The notes: a model not told the origin generated them from the letters alone. A DNA stretch of 64,000 nt from Streptomyces armeniacus (GCF_003355155.1 NZ_CP031320.1:3339367-3403366); one strand, 5' to 3'. Shown: positions 18,211 to 28,056, numbered from the stretch's first letter. Program-made: numbers and translations.

Positions 18211-20843
18211 CCCGTCCGCCTCCCCTCGGTCAGCGCCGCCACGTGCCGCGGCAGCTCCGCCGCAAGGTCGCCGGACGACTCGCACTCGCCGCCCGACTCC
18301 GCGGCGATCACCCCGGTGTCGCGGCCCGCCGCGCAGCCGTACGGGCGCATCGACGCCACGATCACCGGTACGTCGCGCTGCCCCAGCTCCCCGGCCACGT
18401 CCTCCAGGGCGCGCACCCGGGGCGTACGGCCCTTCACGTAGTCGCCGTCCGTGACCAGCACGATCACGTGCCGCGCGGCCCCGGGCGTACGGCCCGCGTC
18501 CTCCTCCGCCACCGCGTCGGCGGTCTTCCGGAGGGTGCCGTACAGGTCGGCCTGGCGGCCGTTCGCCTCAGGCAGCGACGGGCTGACGGGCAGGGTGACG
18601 CCGCCGTCCTCGGGCACCGCCGTCCAGTCCGCCACGGCGTCGGTGCCGGAGCCGTCCTTGCCGGTGGGGAAGACCGTGACGCGGTACCGGTCCGACTCGC
18701 CCAGCCTGCCCAGGGACTCCTCGACGGCCCGTCTGGCCGCCGGGAACCGGCCGTTCTCCAGCATCGAGCGGGTGACGTCGAAGAGGACGCTGACCCGTAC
18801 CGGGGGATGCGCCGCCTGGAACCGGTCCATCCGGTCGCCGACGTCCTTGTCCGACAGTTCGAAGAGGTACGAGCCGGGCGGCGTGTGCCGCGCCTCCCCG
18901 ATCGCCTTGCGCCCGTCCTCCGTCCGCGCCCAGTCGCCGAACCGCCCGATGGCGTCGGCGCGTTCCGTACGGTCGTCGGCGGGCCAGGCGATCTCCACGA
19001 GCTGGTGGTCGAGCGGCGGGCCGCCCCCGACGACGTACCGGTGCACGTCGACCTCGGCCTCCTTCTCCGTGCAGTAGTGGTCCGGTTCGCGTACGAACAG
19101 CTCCGCCTGGCGGCCGCTGACGAGCGCCCCGGCGGCAGCGTCCCCGCTGAGCGTGCACAGCGCCTGCGCGCTCGCGGCGATGGACTGGCCCTGGCTGATC
19201 ACCTCGGTCTCCAGCCACTCAACCTCGCTGTCCGGCAGCAGCCCGCTGTCCGTGCCGAACTCCCCCGTGCCGGACGCCGCGTACATGCCCAGCGTGTGCG
19301 CCAGCCCCACGTCCGACACCGTGGGGTTGGGGCGGAGCAGCGCGGGGCGTTCCGCGGCGTCCAGGCGGCGCAGGGCGGCCCGGAGGGACTTCCAGTCCGT
19401 ACGGCCCGGCTCGTCGCGTGCGGACGGCAGCGACAGCCGCTCGCGCGCCTTCCCGGTGACGACGAGCACGGGCTGGTCGTTCATCAGCGTGCTCGGCCTG
19501 AAGAACTGGTCGTGCCTGAGCCGGGCCGGCGAGCCGTCCCGCGCACCGCCGGGCGGCGGCACCAGGGCGCTGCGCACCTGCGAGACGGCGGCGCTGGACT
19601 GGGCGACCCACACGTCCGGCTGCGGCCCCACCTCGGTCAGCGTCCCGGAGGAGCCCCAGCGCTTGGCGTCGCCGAAGCCCTTGGTGAGGGCGTCGAGGCT
19701 GGCCGCGTAGACGGTGAAGCGGGCGGCGCGGCACGCGGGGCCGTCGGGCCGGTTCTGCGGGGAGCCCTCAAACTTCCGTACGAGGTCCCGCATCGGCTCC
19801 ACTTCCTCCGGCGCCGTGGCCATCCGCAGCTCCAGCGGCACGGGGCAGGGCTCCGCGCCGCCGCCCCCGTTCGCGGCGACGACGGCGACGGCGGCCCCGA
19901 CGGGCAGCAGCAGCACCAGGGCGAGGGCCATCGCCTGCCGGCGCGGCGGCAGGCGGCGCCCCGGGCGCCGGTCCAGGGCCGCCCATAACGCCGCGCGCAG
20001 CCGGCGGGCGGCCACGCCCGGCCGCAGGCCGGGGTGCTGCCGCTGCGCAGGATCCGGTGCGGGAGGGCCCGGCTCGGGGTGCGGGCCGTCCTCACCCTCC
20101 TCCTCGTACGGGACGAGCACCGTCCGGCCGCCGTCCCCGGCGGAGATCTCGACCGGGCTCCACGGCATGTACGGCGTCACGGGCCGGTTGTCCGGCTCCG
20201 CCGCCAGCTCCCGCAGCCGCACCCCCAACTCGCCCATTCCGCGCGGCTCCTCCTCCAGCGCGCGGACGAGCTGTGCGGTGAACGGCGTCATCGGCTCCTC
20301 GGGCGGCCCCGGCGAGATGAGGAAGCCCTTCGGGGCGGCGGCGAGCACGCTGAAGTGCTTGTCCTCGGGCCGTACGTCCGTGGGGAAGTTCCCGGAGAAG
20401 CAGCAGTCGAGGATGACGGCGGTGCGGTCGGCGCCGATGTGCTGGAGGTGCAGGGCGAGGTCGCGGAAGGCGTACGCGCTGTGCGCGATGTTCGCCGCCG
20501 AACTGCCGCTGGTGGCCAGATACAGCTTGTCCCGCTCGTACTCGTCCTTCGGGTCCAGATATCCGTGGCCCATGTAGTAGAAGACGAGCAGCGCGGGCGG
20601 TTCCCGCTCGAACTCGCGCAGCAGGAGCCGGATGTCGTCGGGGTGCCCGGGGTTGACCAGGGAGTGCACGGCGACCGTACGCCGGGACCGCCGCCCGTGC
20701 CCTCGCAGCACGCGCTTCAGGGCGTCCACGTTGTGCCGGGCCTTGCCGCCCCTGATCGGTTCGAAGGGCGGGTGCTCGTAGGAGTCGACCGCCACGAGCA
20801 CACACACGGTGTTCCGTCCGGTGGGGACCTCCTCCGGGCTCAC
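18207..20843 (-). CDS. Caspase-TM-substrate-binding-VWA fusion protein
   Basis: An 878-residue multidomain protein from GTG at 20843, overlapping the upstream gene by 4 bp. Residues about 10-230 form a caspase-like (C14) domain, with catalytic His93 in YYMGHGY and Cys148 in ILDCCFSGN. A Pro-rich linker precedes one membrane helix at about 304-325 (AMALALVLLLPVGAAVAVVA). Residues about 331-640 resemble a periplasmic-type substrate-binding domain. Residues about 684-870 form a VWA domain with the MIDAS-like DVTRS (689-693) and a later VTDGD. The topology predicts a cytoplasmic protease and an extracellular sensor. The VWA/substrate-binding pairing is known in actinobacteria; fusion to an active-looking caspase suggests a conflict or cell-death system. 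The substrate is unknown. Confidence 0.87.
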   Translation of the reverse strand: MSPEEVPTGRNTVCVLVAVDSYEHPPFEPIRGGKARHNVDALKRVLRGHGRRSRRTVAVHSLVNPGHPDDIRLLLREFEREPPALLVFYYMGHGYLDPKDEYERDKLYLATSGSSAANIAHSAYAFRDLALHLQHIGADRTAVILDCCFSGNFPTDVRPEDKHFSVLAAAPKGFLISPGPPEEPMTPFTAQLVRALEEEPRGMGELGVRLRELAAEPDNRPVTPYMPWSPVEISAGDGGRTVLVPYEEEGEDGPHPEPGPPAPDPAQRQHPGLRPGVAARRLRAALWAALDRRPGRRLPPRRQAMALALVLLLPVGAAVAVVAANGGGGAEPCPVPLELRMATAPEEVEPMRDLVRKFEGSPQNRPDGPACRAARFTVYAASLDALTKGFGDAKRWGSSGTLTEVGPQPDVWVAQSSAAVSQVRSALVPPPGGARDGSPARLRHDQFFRPSTLMNDQPVLVVTGKARERLSLPSARDEPGRTDWKSLRAALRRLDAAERPALLRPNPTVSDVGLAHTLGMYAASGTGEFGTDSGLLPDSEVEWLETEVISQGQSIAASAQALCTLSGDAAAGALVSGRQAELFVREPDHYCTEKEAEVDVHRYVVGGGPPLDHQLVEIAWPADDRTERADAIGRFGDWARTEDGRKAIGEARHTPPGSYLFELSDKDVGDRMDRFQAAHPPVRVSVLFDVTRSMLENGRFPAARRAVEESLGRLGESDRYRVTVFPTGKDGSGTDAVADWTAVPEDGGVTLPVSPSLPEANGRQADLYGTLRKTADAVAEEDAGRTPGAARHVIVLVTDGDYVKGRTPRVRALEDVAGELGQRDVPVIVASMRPYGCAAGRDTGVIAAESGGECESSGDLAAELPRHVAALTEGRRTG

Positions 20844-21277
20844 TCCCCCTCGGCCTCCCCGGGCCGGTGGCGCTCGATCCACAGCCGGAACAGTTCCTCG
20901 GCGTGGGCGAGCTGCTCCGGGGTCATGTCCGGAGTGAGGACGATGTGCAGGCCGGGCTCGCTGAGGACGGCGCGCTGCGTCGGGTCGGGCTGCGTGCGGA
21001 AGTGGCCGTAGACGGCACGCACCACGTACGCCGCCGTCGCCAGGGCCGTCGCGGGCAGCACCTCGCCGAGGACGAAGCCCAGCACGATGTCGCCGATCGC
21101 GCCCTGCGTGGGCGGGCCGCCGGTGCGGGGCTCGACCCGCACCTCCTGCCAGCCGTTCTCGTGGCCCTTGAGGCCTTCGAGGCGGCGGCGCAGCTCCTCG
21201 GTGGCGACGGCCACCGATCCCGGCTCTCCCCCGGACTCGAGCACGACCCTGACCTCAACCACCACGGCGCCCCCCAT
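20840..21277 (-). CDS. Effector-associated constant component (EACC1-like) protein
   Basis: A 145-residue protein starting ATG at 21277 (MGGAVVVEVRVVLESGG). It has a predicted beta-strand N-terminus, then GWQEVRVEPRTGGPPTQGAI, and a hydrophobic helix (LGFVLGEVLPATALATAAYV). The pattern resembles EACC1, described by Aravind and colleagues as a partner of caspase and trypsin effectors in actinobacterial conflict systems. The assignment is from memory of the family pattern. It is the first gene of a three-gene operon in which every junction is a 4-bp overlap. Confidence 0.7.
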   Translation of the reverse strand: MGGAVVVEVRVVLESGGEPGSVAVATEELRRRLEGLKGHENGWQEVRVEPRTGGPPTQGAIGDIVLGFVLGEVLPATALATAAYVVRAVYGHFRTQPDPTQRAVLSEPGLHIVLTPDMTPEQLAHAEELFRLWIERHRPGEAEGE

Positions 21278-21469
21278 TGGTCACCTGGTCATCAGCGTGT
21301 CCGCCACTGGCCGCTTGTCCGCCACTGTTCGTCCACCTGGATCCTACAGAGCGTAGCCGTCAATGGCAGCCCCCGAACCCGCAGTTGTCCCAACCCGGGA
21401 ACGGTACGGGCCGCCGGTCCGTTCACCCCCTAGGCTGGGCGGCCCAGCCGAACGAGGGGGAGAACGACC

Positions 21470-22588
21470 ATGACGAACGGCACGGACGGCACCGAGCACC
21501 TTCCCGGTCGCGACCGGCGCCGCTTCCCCGGGATCTCATCCCGGGCGTACGAGCACCCCGCGGACCGCTCCGCGCTGGTGGCGCTGCGCAAGCTCACCGG
21601 CTTCGACACCGTGTTCAAGGCGCTGAGCGGGCTGCTCCCGGAGCGCAGCCTGCGGCTGCTCTTCCTCTCCGACTCGGTGCGGGTGAGCGACGATCAGTTC
21701 GCGCATCTCAACGCCATGCTCCGCGACGCCTGTTACATCCTGGACCTGGAGAAGGTCCCGCCGATGTACGTCAACCAGGACCCGAATCCGAACGCCATGT
21801 GCATCGGCCTGGACGAGCCGATCATCGTGGTCACGACCGGGCTGGTCGAGCTCCTCGACGAGGAGGAGATGCGGGCGGTCGTCGGCCACGAGGTGGGGCA
21901 CGCCCTCTCCGGCCACGCGGTGTACCGCACGATCCTGCTCTTCCTCACCAACCTCGCGCTGAAGGTCGCCTGGATCCCCCTCGGGAACGTCGCGATCATG
22001 GCGATAGTGACGGCGCTGCGCGAGTGGTTCCGCAAGTCGGAGCTGTCCGCGGACCGGGCCGGGCTGCTTGTCGGGCAGGACCTGCAGGCGTCGATGCGCG
22101 GCCTGATGAAGCTCGCGGGCGGCAATCACCTGCACGAGATGAACGTCGACGCGTTCCTGAAGCAGGCGGACGAGTACGAGGCGGGCGGCGACCTCCGGGA
22201 CTCCGTGCTCAAGATCATGAATGTGCTGCCGCGCACCCACCCCTTCACCACCGTCCGCGCCGCCGAGCTGCGGAAGTGGGCGGGCAGCCGCGACTACCAG
22301 CGGATCATGGAGGGGCACTACGACAAGCGCGAGGACGACAAGACCTCGTCGGTGTCCGACTCGTTCCGGCAGTCCGCGAACCACTACGCCGATTCCATGA
22401 AGTCCAGCAAGGACCCGCTGGCGGGTCTCGTGCGGGACATCGCGGGCGGCGCCGGCGACCTCGGCGGCAAGCTCCGCGACACCTTCACGGGAGGCCGCGG
22501 CGGCAACGGCGGCAACGGCGGTAACGGCAGCGGCGGTAACGGCGGCGGAAGCGGGAGCGGCGGCAAGACGGACGGCACGCAGGAGTGA
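21470..22588 (+). CDS. M48 family zinc metallopeptidase
   Basis: A 372-residue protein starting ATG at 21470 (MTNGTDGTEH), preceded by AGGGGGAG. The zinc motif HEVGH lies in VVGHEVGHALSGHAV. The third ligand is in KSELSADRAG, and HPFTTVRAAEL follows, as in HtpX/Ste24-like peptidases. Hydrophobic segments flank the active site. The C-terminus is a Gly/Asn/Ser-rich disordered tail. It diverges from the caspase operon across 192 bp. HtpX-like enzymes degrade damaged membrane proteins; the specific substrate is unknown. Confidence 0.92.
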   Translation: MTNGTDGTEHLPGRDRRRFPGISSRAYEHPADRSALVALRKLTGFDTVFKALSGLLPERSLRLLFLSDSVRVSDDQFAHLNAMLRDACYILDLEKVPPMYVNQDPNPNAMCIGLDEPIIVVTTGLVELLDEEEMRAVVGHEVGHALSGHAVYRTILLFLTNLALKVAWIPLGNVAIMAIVTALREWFRKSELSADRAGLLVGQDLQASMRGLMKLAGGNHLHEMNVDAFLKQADEYEAGGDLRDSVLKIMNVLPRTHPFTTVRAAELRKWAGSRDYQRIMEGHYDKREDDKTSSVSDSFRQSANHYADSMKSSKDPLAGLVRDIAGGAGDLGGKLRDTFTGGRGGNGGNGGNGSGGNGGGSGSGGKTDGTQE

Positions 22589-22620
22589 CCGCGTAGCGGT
22601 GCGACTCCCTGCGGGAGCCC

Positions 22621-22660
22621 GCGGGCGAAGCCCGCGATCCTGTCCCGCCGCCACGGCGGG
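22621..22660. terminator. Tandem hairpins between convergent genes
   Basis: Two adjacent inverted repeats, GCGGGCGAAGCCCGC (22621-22635) and CCCGCC-GCCAC-GGCGGG (22644-22660), lie between convergent stops at 22588 and 22741. They probably act as a bidirectional terminator. Confidence 0.6.
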
Positions 22661-22740
22661 CTCGCACCACGGCGAGGGTCCGGCGGCATGCGCGGCCGGC
22701 CGCACCAGCCGCGTACGGCTCACCGCACGGGACGTACGGC

Positions 22741-23850
22741 TTACCGCGTCGGGTTCGGCTGGGCCGACTCCGAGAGCACGCCGCACAGCGAGCCGCGGCC
22801 CGGGCCCCGGGCGTACGGGTCGGTCCCGGCCGGTCCGTCGTCCTCGGCACGCTCCCCCGCCAGCAGCGGCGTCAGGGTCTCGGCCGGGTCGGAGGTGCAC
22901 GCCATCGGCCCGGCCCGGACGGCGGCCTGCTCCACGTGCAGCTGGTGGTCCCGCAGGTCGTCGCGCTCGAAGTGGAACCGCATCTCGCGGCGCACCGTGA
23001 AGAGCGACGCGCTCTCCGCGGCCTTCTCGCCCTCCCCGGCGCCCGCCGGGCGCAGCGCGTAGACGAAGACGTGGTCGGCGGTCACTTCGAGCGCGTTCGG
23101 GCCGGTCTCCTCGACGGCGAGGGTGCCGTTGACGCGGATGTCGCGGTCGGCGAGCGCGACCTTCGACGGGTCGAAGCGCACCATCCAGCCGGTCGCCGCG
23201 TGCTGACCGTCGCTGCGGGGCCGCTCGATGCTCTGGTCGAACTGCTCCAGCTGCGCCGGGTCGAGCAGGATCCGCACCGACCGTGCCGCGTTCCCCGTGA
23301 GGACGGCGGGGTCGAGCGAGCTGGCCACCACGTAGTCCTTGGCGCCGGTGAGCGCCGCCAGCACCTGGCTCTCCGAGAAGTGCTCGCTGCCGTGCGCGGA
23401 GGGCAGCGTGACGCCCTCGGCGCCGGTACGGAACTGGGCGGCCGGGCTGTGCTCGAACAGGTCGCCGGGCGTGGACCCAGGCACCTCGCCCCGCGGCGCC
23501 AGCGGCAGCATCGTGAGCCGCATCGGCTCGGTGGGCCCGCCGGAGGGGCTCGGGTACGGGTTCTGGATGCCCATGTAGATGGCCGTGCCGAAGGCGATCA
23601 AGATGAGCAGCACCAGCACGATGCCCTGCCTCGACGCGCTGAAGCCGCTGATCCCCTTGCCGACGGCGCGGGCGGGGCGGCTGCGTACGGCGGCGTGCTC
23701 CTCGTCCTCCAGCCGCTCCTGCGCGGAGAACTCCTGAAGGCGTGCGGCCTCGACGAACGACTCGTCGAAGACGAGAGAGCCGTACTCGTCGTCGCCGCCT
23801 CCCGGGCTACCTTCCGGAGGCCCCTGCGGAGGTTCTTCACGCCCGGCCAT
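22741..23850 (-). CDS. Conserved actinobacterial single-pass membrane protein
   Basis: A 369-residue protein starting ATG at 23850 (MAGREEPPQG). The acidic N-terminus contains DDEYGSLVFDESFVEAARLQ, closely similar to a segment of the neighbouring protein at 24008-24727. One membrane helix follows (IVLVLLILIAFGTAIYMGI), then a large extracellular domain of mixed strands with two Cys near the C-terminus. I do not recognise the fold. It is codirectional with proA and the paralogue upstream. Function unknown. Confidence 0.82.
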   Translation of the reverse strand: MAGREEPPQGPPEGSPGGGDDEYGSLVFDESFVEAARLQEFSAQERLEDEEHAAVRSRPARAVGKGISGFSASRQGIVLVLLILIAFGTAIYMGIQNPYPSPSGGPTEPMRLTMLPLAPRGEVPGSTPGDLFEHSPAAQFRTGAEGVTLPSAHGSEHFSESQVLAALTGAKDYVVASSLDPAVLTGNAARSVRILLDPAQLEQFDQSIERPRSDGQHAATGWMVRFDPSKVALADRDIRVNGTLAVEETGPNALEVTADHVFVYALRPAGAGEGEKAAESASLFTVRREMRFHFERDDLRDHQLHVEQAAVRAGPMACTSDPAETLTPLLAGERAEDDGPAGTDPYARGPGRGSLCGVLSESAQPNPTR

Positions 23851-24007
23851 AAGGACAGGGTAGGTCGGCGCGCCCCCTCGTAAACTCACTGGTACGAGAC
23901 AAGTTCCTGCAGTTTGGCCGACCCGTCGCGAGCCCCGCGGCACGCCCTGCAACGCGCCTCACCGCACCCGCGTCCTGAGCGCCTGCTCAGCCCGGCTGGC
24001 GCCGCTC

Positions 24008-24727
24008 TCAGCCCGCTTCCGCGCCGGCCGGCGCACCCTGCGACGCCGACGGCAGCGCGCCCGGCGAGACCCGTTCCCGCTCGTCGGGTGCGGGCGCGGA
24101 CCCCACCCCGCTGGTCGCGGGCGGCGGCGACGGATCCTGCCGCTGGCTGGACGCGCCGCGGTAGACGGCGGCGAACGCGAGCGCCACCACGCCGATCCCC
24201 ATCACCACGGCCAGCACCCAGGCCACCGGCCGCTGCCAGCGGGCGTGCCCTCGGTACGGGGGCGGCGGGCCGTCGTGCGGCCCGTACGGGTAGCCGAAGT
24301 CGGCGCCGTGCTCGTACGCCGGGTCGTGACCGTAGCTGCCGTAGCCGCCGAAGCCGTACCCGCCGTACCCGTAGCCGGGGAGGTAGTCGTCGTACTCGCC
24401 GTACGTGATGCGGCGCCGTCCGGGCCCGTCGCGGCCGTCGGGCCCGTCGGGAATGTCCGGGCCGTCCGGATCGTCGGGGTCGAACTCGCCCTCGCCGCCC
24501 GGTCCGTAGCCGTATCTGTCGTCGTACGGGCGGTTGGTCTCGGTCTCGGCGTGAGACTGGGCCGCGGCGAGTATCCGTTCCACCGCGGTGGGTTCGTGCA
24601 CTTCGGCTGACCGCACGAAGTGCTCGTCGAAGACCACGGAGGCGAACTCGTCGTCCGCTTCCCCGTGATGGCGGTCGTCGGGCTCCTCGCCGTCCGGGAA
24701 CGGCTGGCCCCCCACTTCGTCCGGCAC
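24008..24727 (-). CDS. Membrane protein sharing an N-terminal motif with its neighbour
   Basis: A 239-residue protein with probable start GTG at 24727 (VPDEVGGQPFPDGEEP). It contains DDEFASVVFDEHFVRSAEVH, the same motif as in the next gene. A Gly/Tyr-rich stretch follows, then one membrane helix (VAWVLAVVMGIGVVALAFAA) and a short Pro/Ser-rich outer tail. Upstream in-frame starts enter the proA coding region and were rejected. The shared motif points to duplication or a common cytoplasmic partner. Function unknown. Confidence 0.75.
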   Translation of the reverse strand: MPDEVGGQPFPDGEEPDDRHHGEADDEFASVVFDEHFVRSAEVHEPTAVERILAAAQSHAETETNRPYDDRYGYGPGGEGEFDPDDPDGPDIPDGPDGRDGPGRRRITYGEYDDYLPGYGYGGYGFGGYGSYGHDPAYEHGADFGYPYGPHDGPPPPYRGHARWQRPVAWVLAVVMGIGVVALAFAAVYRGASSQRQDPSPPPATSGVGSAPAPDERERVSPGALPSASQGAPAGAEAG

Positions 24728-24867
24728 GCTGTCCAGCGTAGACCGATGCGGTCGATTTGGGCAGGGAGAGCCGGAATCCGTCCGCGAATCGGCGCATGAC
24801 CGGCGCGCGTCCGGCGCGCGACCGGTACACGAGCGCCGCGGAACCGGCGCACGACCCCCGCCGCCGG

Positions 24868-26151
24868 TCAGCCCCTGGTGTGGCCGTCGCCCGTCACCAC
24901 GTACTTGGTGGAGGTGAGCTCCGGCAGCCCCATAGGGCCGCGCGCGTGCAGCTTCTGGGTGGAGATCCCGATTTCCGCGCCGAAGCCGAACTGCCCGCCG
25001 TCGGTGAACCTCGTCGACGCGTTCACCATCACCGCCGTCGAGTCGACCAGCGTGCTGAAGCGGCGCGCGGCCGCCGCGTCGCGGGTGACGATCGCCTCGG
25101 TGTGCCCGGACGTCCAGCGCCGGATGTGCCCGACCGCGGCCTCCAGGGAGGGCACGACAGCGGCGGCGATGTCGTACGAGAGGTACTCGGTGCCCCAGTC
25201 CTCGTCCGTCGCCGCCACGACGTCCGCTCCCGCCCGCTGCCACGCCTCGTCGCCGTGCACGGTCACGCCCGCCTCTGTGAGGGCCGCGAGGGCGCGCGGC
25301 AGGAACGCGTCCGCGATGCCGGCGTGGACGAGGACGGTCTCGGCGGCGTTGCACACGCTGGGGCGCTGCGCCTTGGAGTTGACGAGGATGTCCACCGCCA
25401 TGTCGATGTCGGCGAGCTCGTCCACGTACACGTGGCAGTTGCCGACGCCCGTCTCGATCACCGGGACCGTGGACTCCTCCACCACCGTACGGATCAGGGA
25501 CGCGCCGCCGCGGGGGATCAGCACGTCGACGAGGCCGCGTGCGCGCATCAGCTCCTTGACGGACTCGCGGCTCTCGCCCGGCACCAGCTGCACCGCGTCG
25601 GCGGGCAGCCCGGCACCGGCGACGGCGTCGCGGAGGACGCCGACGAGCGCGGTGTTGGAGGCGTACGCGGAGGAGGAGCCGCGCAGCAGCACCGCGTTCC
25701 CCGACTTGAGGCATAGGGCGGCGGCGTCCACGGTCACGTTGGGCCGGGCCTCGTAGATGATCCCGACGACGCCGAGCGGCACCCGTACCTGGCGCAGCTC
25801 CAGCCCGTTCGGCAGCGTGGAGCCGCGGACGACCTCGCCGACGGGGTCGGGCAGCGCCACGACGTCGCGCACGTCCGAGGCGATGGCCGCGATCCGCTCG
25901 GGGGTGAGCGTCAGCCGGTCCACGATGGCGTCCGGGGTGCCGGCGGCGCGGGCCTTGGCGGTGTCGTCGCCGTTGGCGGTGACGATCTCCGCCGCACGGG
26001 CCTCCAGCGCGTCGGCGACGGCGAGCAGCGCGCCGTCGCGTGCCGTACGCGGCAGCGGCGCCAGCTCGGCCGCGGCCTCGCGGGCGCGCCGGGCGGTCTG
26101 GGTCACGGGCGATGCGTCGGTGCCGGGGGTGTCGCTGCTCATCCGCGTCAT
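24868..26151 (-). CDS. proA: Glutamate-5-semialdehyde dehydrogenase
   Basis: A 427-residue protein with start ATG at 26151 ([10 protein letters not shown]); ATG at 26142 is also possible. It has [20 protein letters not shown], the cofactor loop [12 protein letters not shown], and the catalytic Cys in [12 protein letters not shown]. It reduces glutamyl-5-phosphate with NADPH in proline synthesis. It lies downstream of proB in the same direction, with one small gene between them. Confidence 0.97.
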   Translation of the reverse strand: MTRMSSDTPGTDASPVTQTARRAREAAAELAPLPRTARDGALLAVADALEARAAEIVTANGDDTAKARAAGTPDAIVDRLTLTPERIAAIASDVRDVVALPDPVGEVVRGSTLPNGLELRQVRVPLGVVGIIYEARPNVTVDAAALCLKSGNAVLLRGSSSAYASNTALVGVLRDAVAGAGLPADAVQLVPGESRESVKELMRARGLVDVLIPRGGASLIRTVVEESTVPVIETGVGNCHVYVDELADIDMAVDILVNSKAQRPSVCNAAETVLVHAGIADAFLPRALAALTEAGVTVHGDEAWQRAGADVVAATDEDWGTEYLSYDIAAAVVPSLEAAVGHIRRWTSGHTEAIVTRDAAAARRFSTLVDSTAVMVNASTRFTDGGQFGFGAEIGISTQKLHARGPMGLPELTSTKYVVTGDGHTRG

Positions 26152-26297
26152 GTGATGAAGCTTAGTGACGGCGGACGAGCGGTCCAGCGCCCGGTCCACG
26201 GTCCGAGACGGCCGGACACAGCCCGAGACCACCCGACACGGCCCGAGACGGCCGGATACGTCCCGAAGCGGCCGGAACGCGTGCGCGCGTGCACGGC

Positions 26298-26741
26298 TCA
26301 GAACGGGTGTACGCCGACGGGCGTCGCGGGCGCCGGACCGTACCCCGCCGCGAGCCGCTGGTGGTACGTCTCGCGTCCGACGACCTCCAGCCCGACGATC
26401 TCCCACGGCGGCAGGCTGGCGGAGGAGCGGTGCTCGCCCCACAGCCTGAGCGCGACGGCCGCGGCGTCGTGCAGGTCGCGCGCCTCCTCCCAGTACCGGA
26501 TCTCGGCGTGGTCGTTGGCGTAGCGGCTGGTGAGCAGAAAGGGATGGTCGTGGGCGAGCTGTTCGAGCGCGCGCCGCACCTCCTTGAGGGGTGCTTCCTC
26601 GCCCGCGACGCTGAGCGTGATGTGCCAGAGCCGGGCCGCCTCGCGGTCCGCTGTATGCGCTTCCCCTCGGGGCACGGGCCAGGGGCTGGTGCCGCCGTTC
26701 CGCTGGGGCGAACCCAACTCGACGCTGGCCAGTCGTCTCAC
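26298..26741 (-). CDS. Conserved small protein between proB and proA
   Basis: A 147-residue protein from GTG at 26741 ([10 protein letters not shown]), chosen because AGGAGG lies 8 nt upstream. It has an N-terminal disordered part and a compact core: a strand-forming [10 protein letters not shown], a helix [20 protein letters not shown], and [20 protein letters not shown] do not recognise a named family. Its fixed place between proB and proA suggests a conserved actinobacterial locus. Function unknown. Confidence 0.8.
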   Translation of the reverse strand: MRRLASVELGSPQRNGGTSPWPVPRGEAHTADREAARLWHITLSVAGEEAPLKEVRRALEQLAHDHPFLLTSRYANDHAEIRYWEEARDLHDAAAVALRLWGEHRSSASLPPWEIVGLEVVGRETYHQRLAAGYGPAPATPVGVHPF

Positions 26742-26919
26742 CGGGTGGCCTCCTGAAGTGCTGCTGGTGCTGCGCATCCGGGCCGTCTTCCCGTACGGCC
26801 CCCGCGACAAAGTTGACCAGTCCGCGAGCCCTCGCGTGGCGTTTTTGCCGAAGGTGTCCGCGGAAAGACCGGTCTTTTTCCGATCTCGCACAGATGTGAC
26901 GGCCGTCAGGGACACGCCG

Positions 26920-28056
26920 CTACGGGCGCAGCACCACCAGGTCGTCCCGGTGCACGACCTCCCGCTCGTACGCCGGGCCCAGCTCCCTGGCCAGGTCTCG
27001 GGTGGAGCGGCCGATGAGGCGGGGAATCTCACTCGCGTCGAAGTTGACCAGCCCGCGCGCCACCGGGTGCCCCTCCCCGTCGCGCAGCTCCACCGGGTCG
27101 CCCGCCGCGAAGCCGCCCTCCACGTGCGCGATCCCCGCGGGCAGCAGCGAGCTGCGGCGCTCCACCACCGCCCGTACGGCCCCGTCGTCCAGTACGAGCG
27201 CGCCGCGCGGCACCGAGGCGTGCGCGAGCCAGAGCAGCCTGCCGCGTGCGCGCCGCCCGGTGGGGTGGAAGTACGTGCCCGTGGCGCCGCCCGCGAGGGC
27301 CTCCCCGGCGTGGGTGGCGGAGGTGAGCACCACCGGGACGCCGGCCGCCGCGGCGATACGGGCGGCCTCCACCTTGGTCACCATGCCGCCGGTGCCGACG
27401 CCGGACCGGCCGGCGCTGCCGATCTCTATGCCCGCCAGGTCGGCGGGCCCGGTGACCTCGGCGATGCGCGAGGTGCCGGGCGTGGCCGGGTTGCCGTCGT
27501 AGAGCCCGTCGACGTCGGAGAGGAGCACGAGCAGGTCGGCCCGTACGAGATGGGCGACGAGCGCGGCGAGCCGGTCGTTGTCGCCGAAGCGGATCTCGTC
27601 GGTGGCGACGGTGTCGTTCTCGTTGACGACCGGGACGGCGCCCATGGCGAGGAGCTGCTCCAGCGTGCGGTAGGCGTTGCGGTAGTGGGCGCGGCGGCTG
27701 GTGTCGTCGGAGGTCAGCAGCACCTGGCCGACGCGGCGGCCGTAGCGCGCGAAGGACGCGGCGTACCGCGCGACCAGCAGCCCCTGGCCGACGCTGGCCG
27801 CCGCCTGCTGGCGGGCCAGGTCGCGGGGGCGGCGTGCCAGCCCGAGCGGGGCGAGTCCGGCGGCGATGGCGCCGGAGGAGACGAGCACGATCTCCCTGCC
27901 CTCGTACTTGGCGAGGACGTCCACCAGCGCGTCCACCCGGTCGGCGTCCAGCCCGCCCGCCGGGGTGGTCAGGGAGGAGGAGCCGACCTTGACCACGATG
28001 CGGGCCGCGGCCGCCACGTCCTGCCGCTGCCCTGATTGCCCTGACACGTCCGTCAT
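26920..28056 (-). CDS. proB: Glutamate 5-kinase with PUA domain
   Basis: A 378-residue protein starting ATG at 28056 (MTDVSGQSGQ), preceded by AAGGGG. The amino-acid kinase domain shows IVVKVGSSSLT, VLVSSGAIAAG, VVNENDTVAT and LLSDVDGLY. A C-terminal PUA domain starts at about residue 280. It phosphorylates glutamate in the first step of proline synthesis and is normally inhibited by proline. The upstream conserved obg/rpmA block of Streptomyces is not seen before the suspicious junction. Confidence 0.97.
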   Translation of the reverse strand: MTDVSGQSGQRQDVAAAARIVVKVGSSSLTTPAGGLDADRVDALVDVLAKYEGREIVLVSSGAIAAGLAPLGLARRPRDLARQQAAASVGQGLLVARYAASFARYGRRVGQVLLTSDDTSRRAHYRNAYRTLEQLLAMGAVPVVNENDTVATDEIRFGDNDRLAALVAHLVRADLLVLLSDVDGLYDGNPATPGTSRIAEVTGPADLAGIEIGSAGRSGVGTGGMVTKVEAARIAAAAGVPVVLTSATHAGEALAGGATGTYFHPTGRRARGRLLWLAHASVPRGALVLDDGAVRAVVERRSSLLPAGIAHVEGGFAAGDPVELRDGEGHPVARGLVNFDASEIPRLIGRSTRDLARELGPAYEREVVHRDDLVVLRP

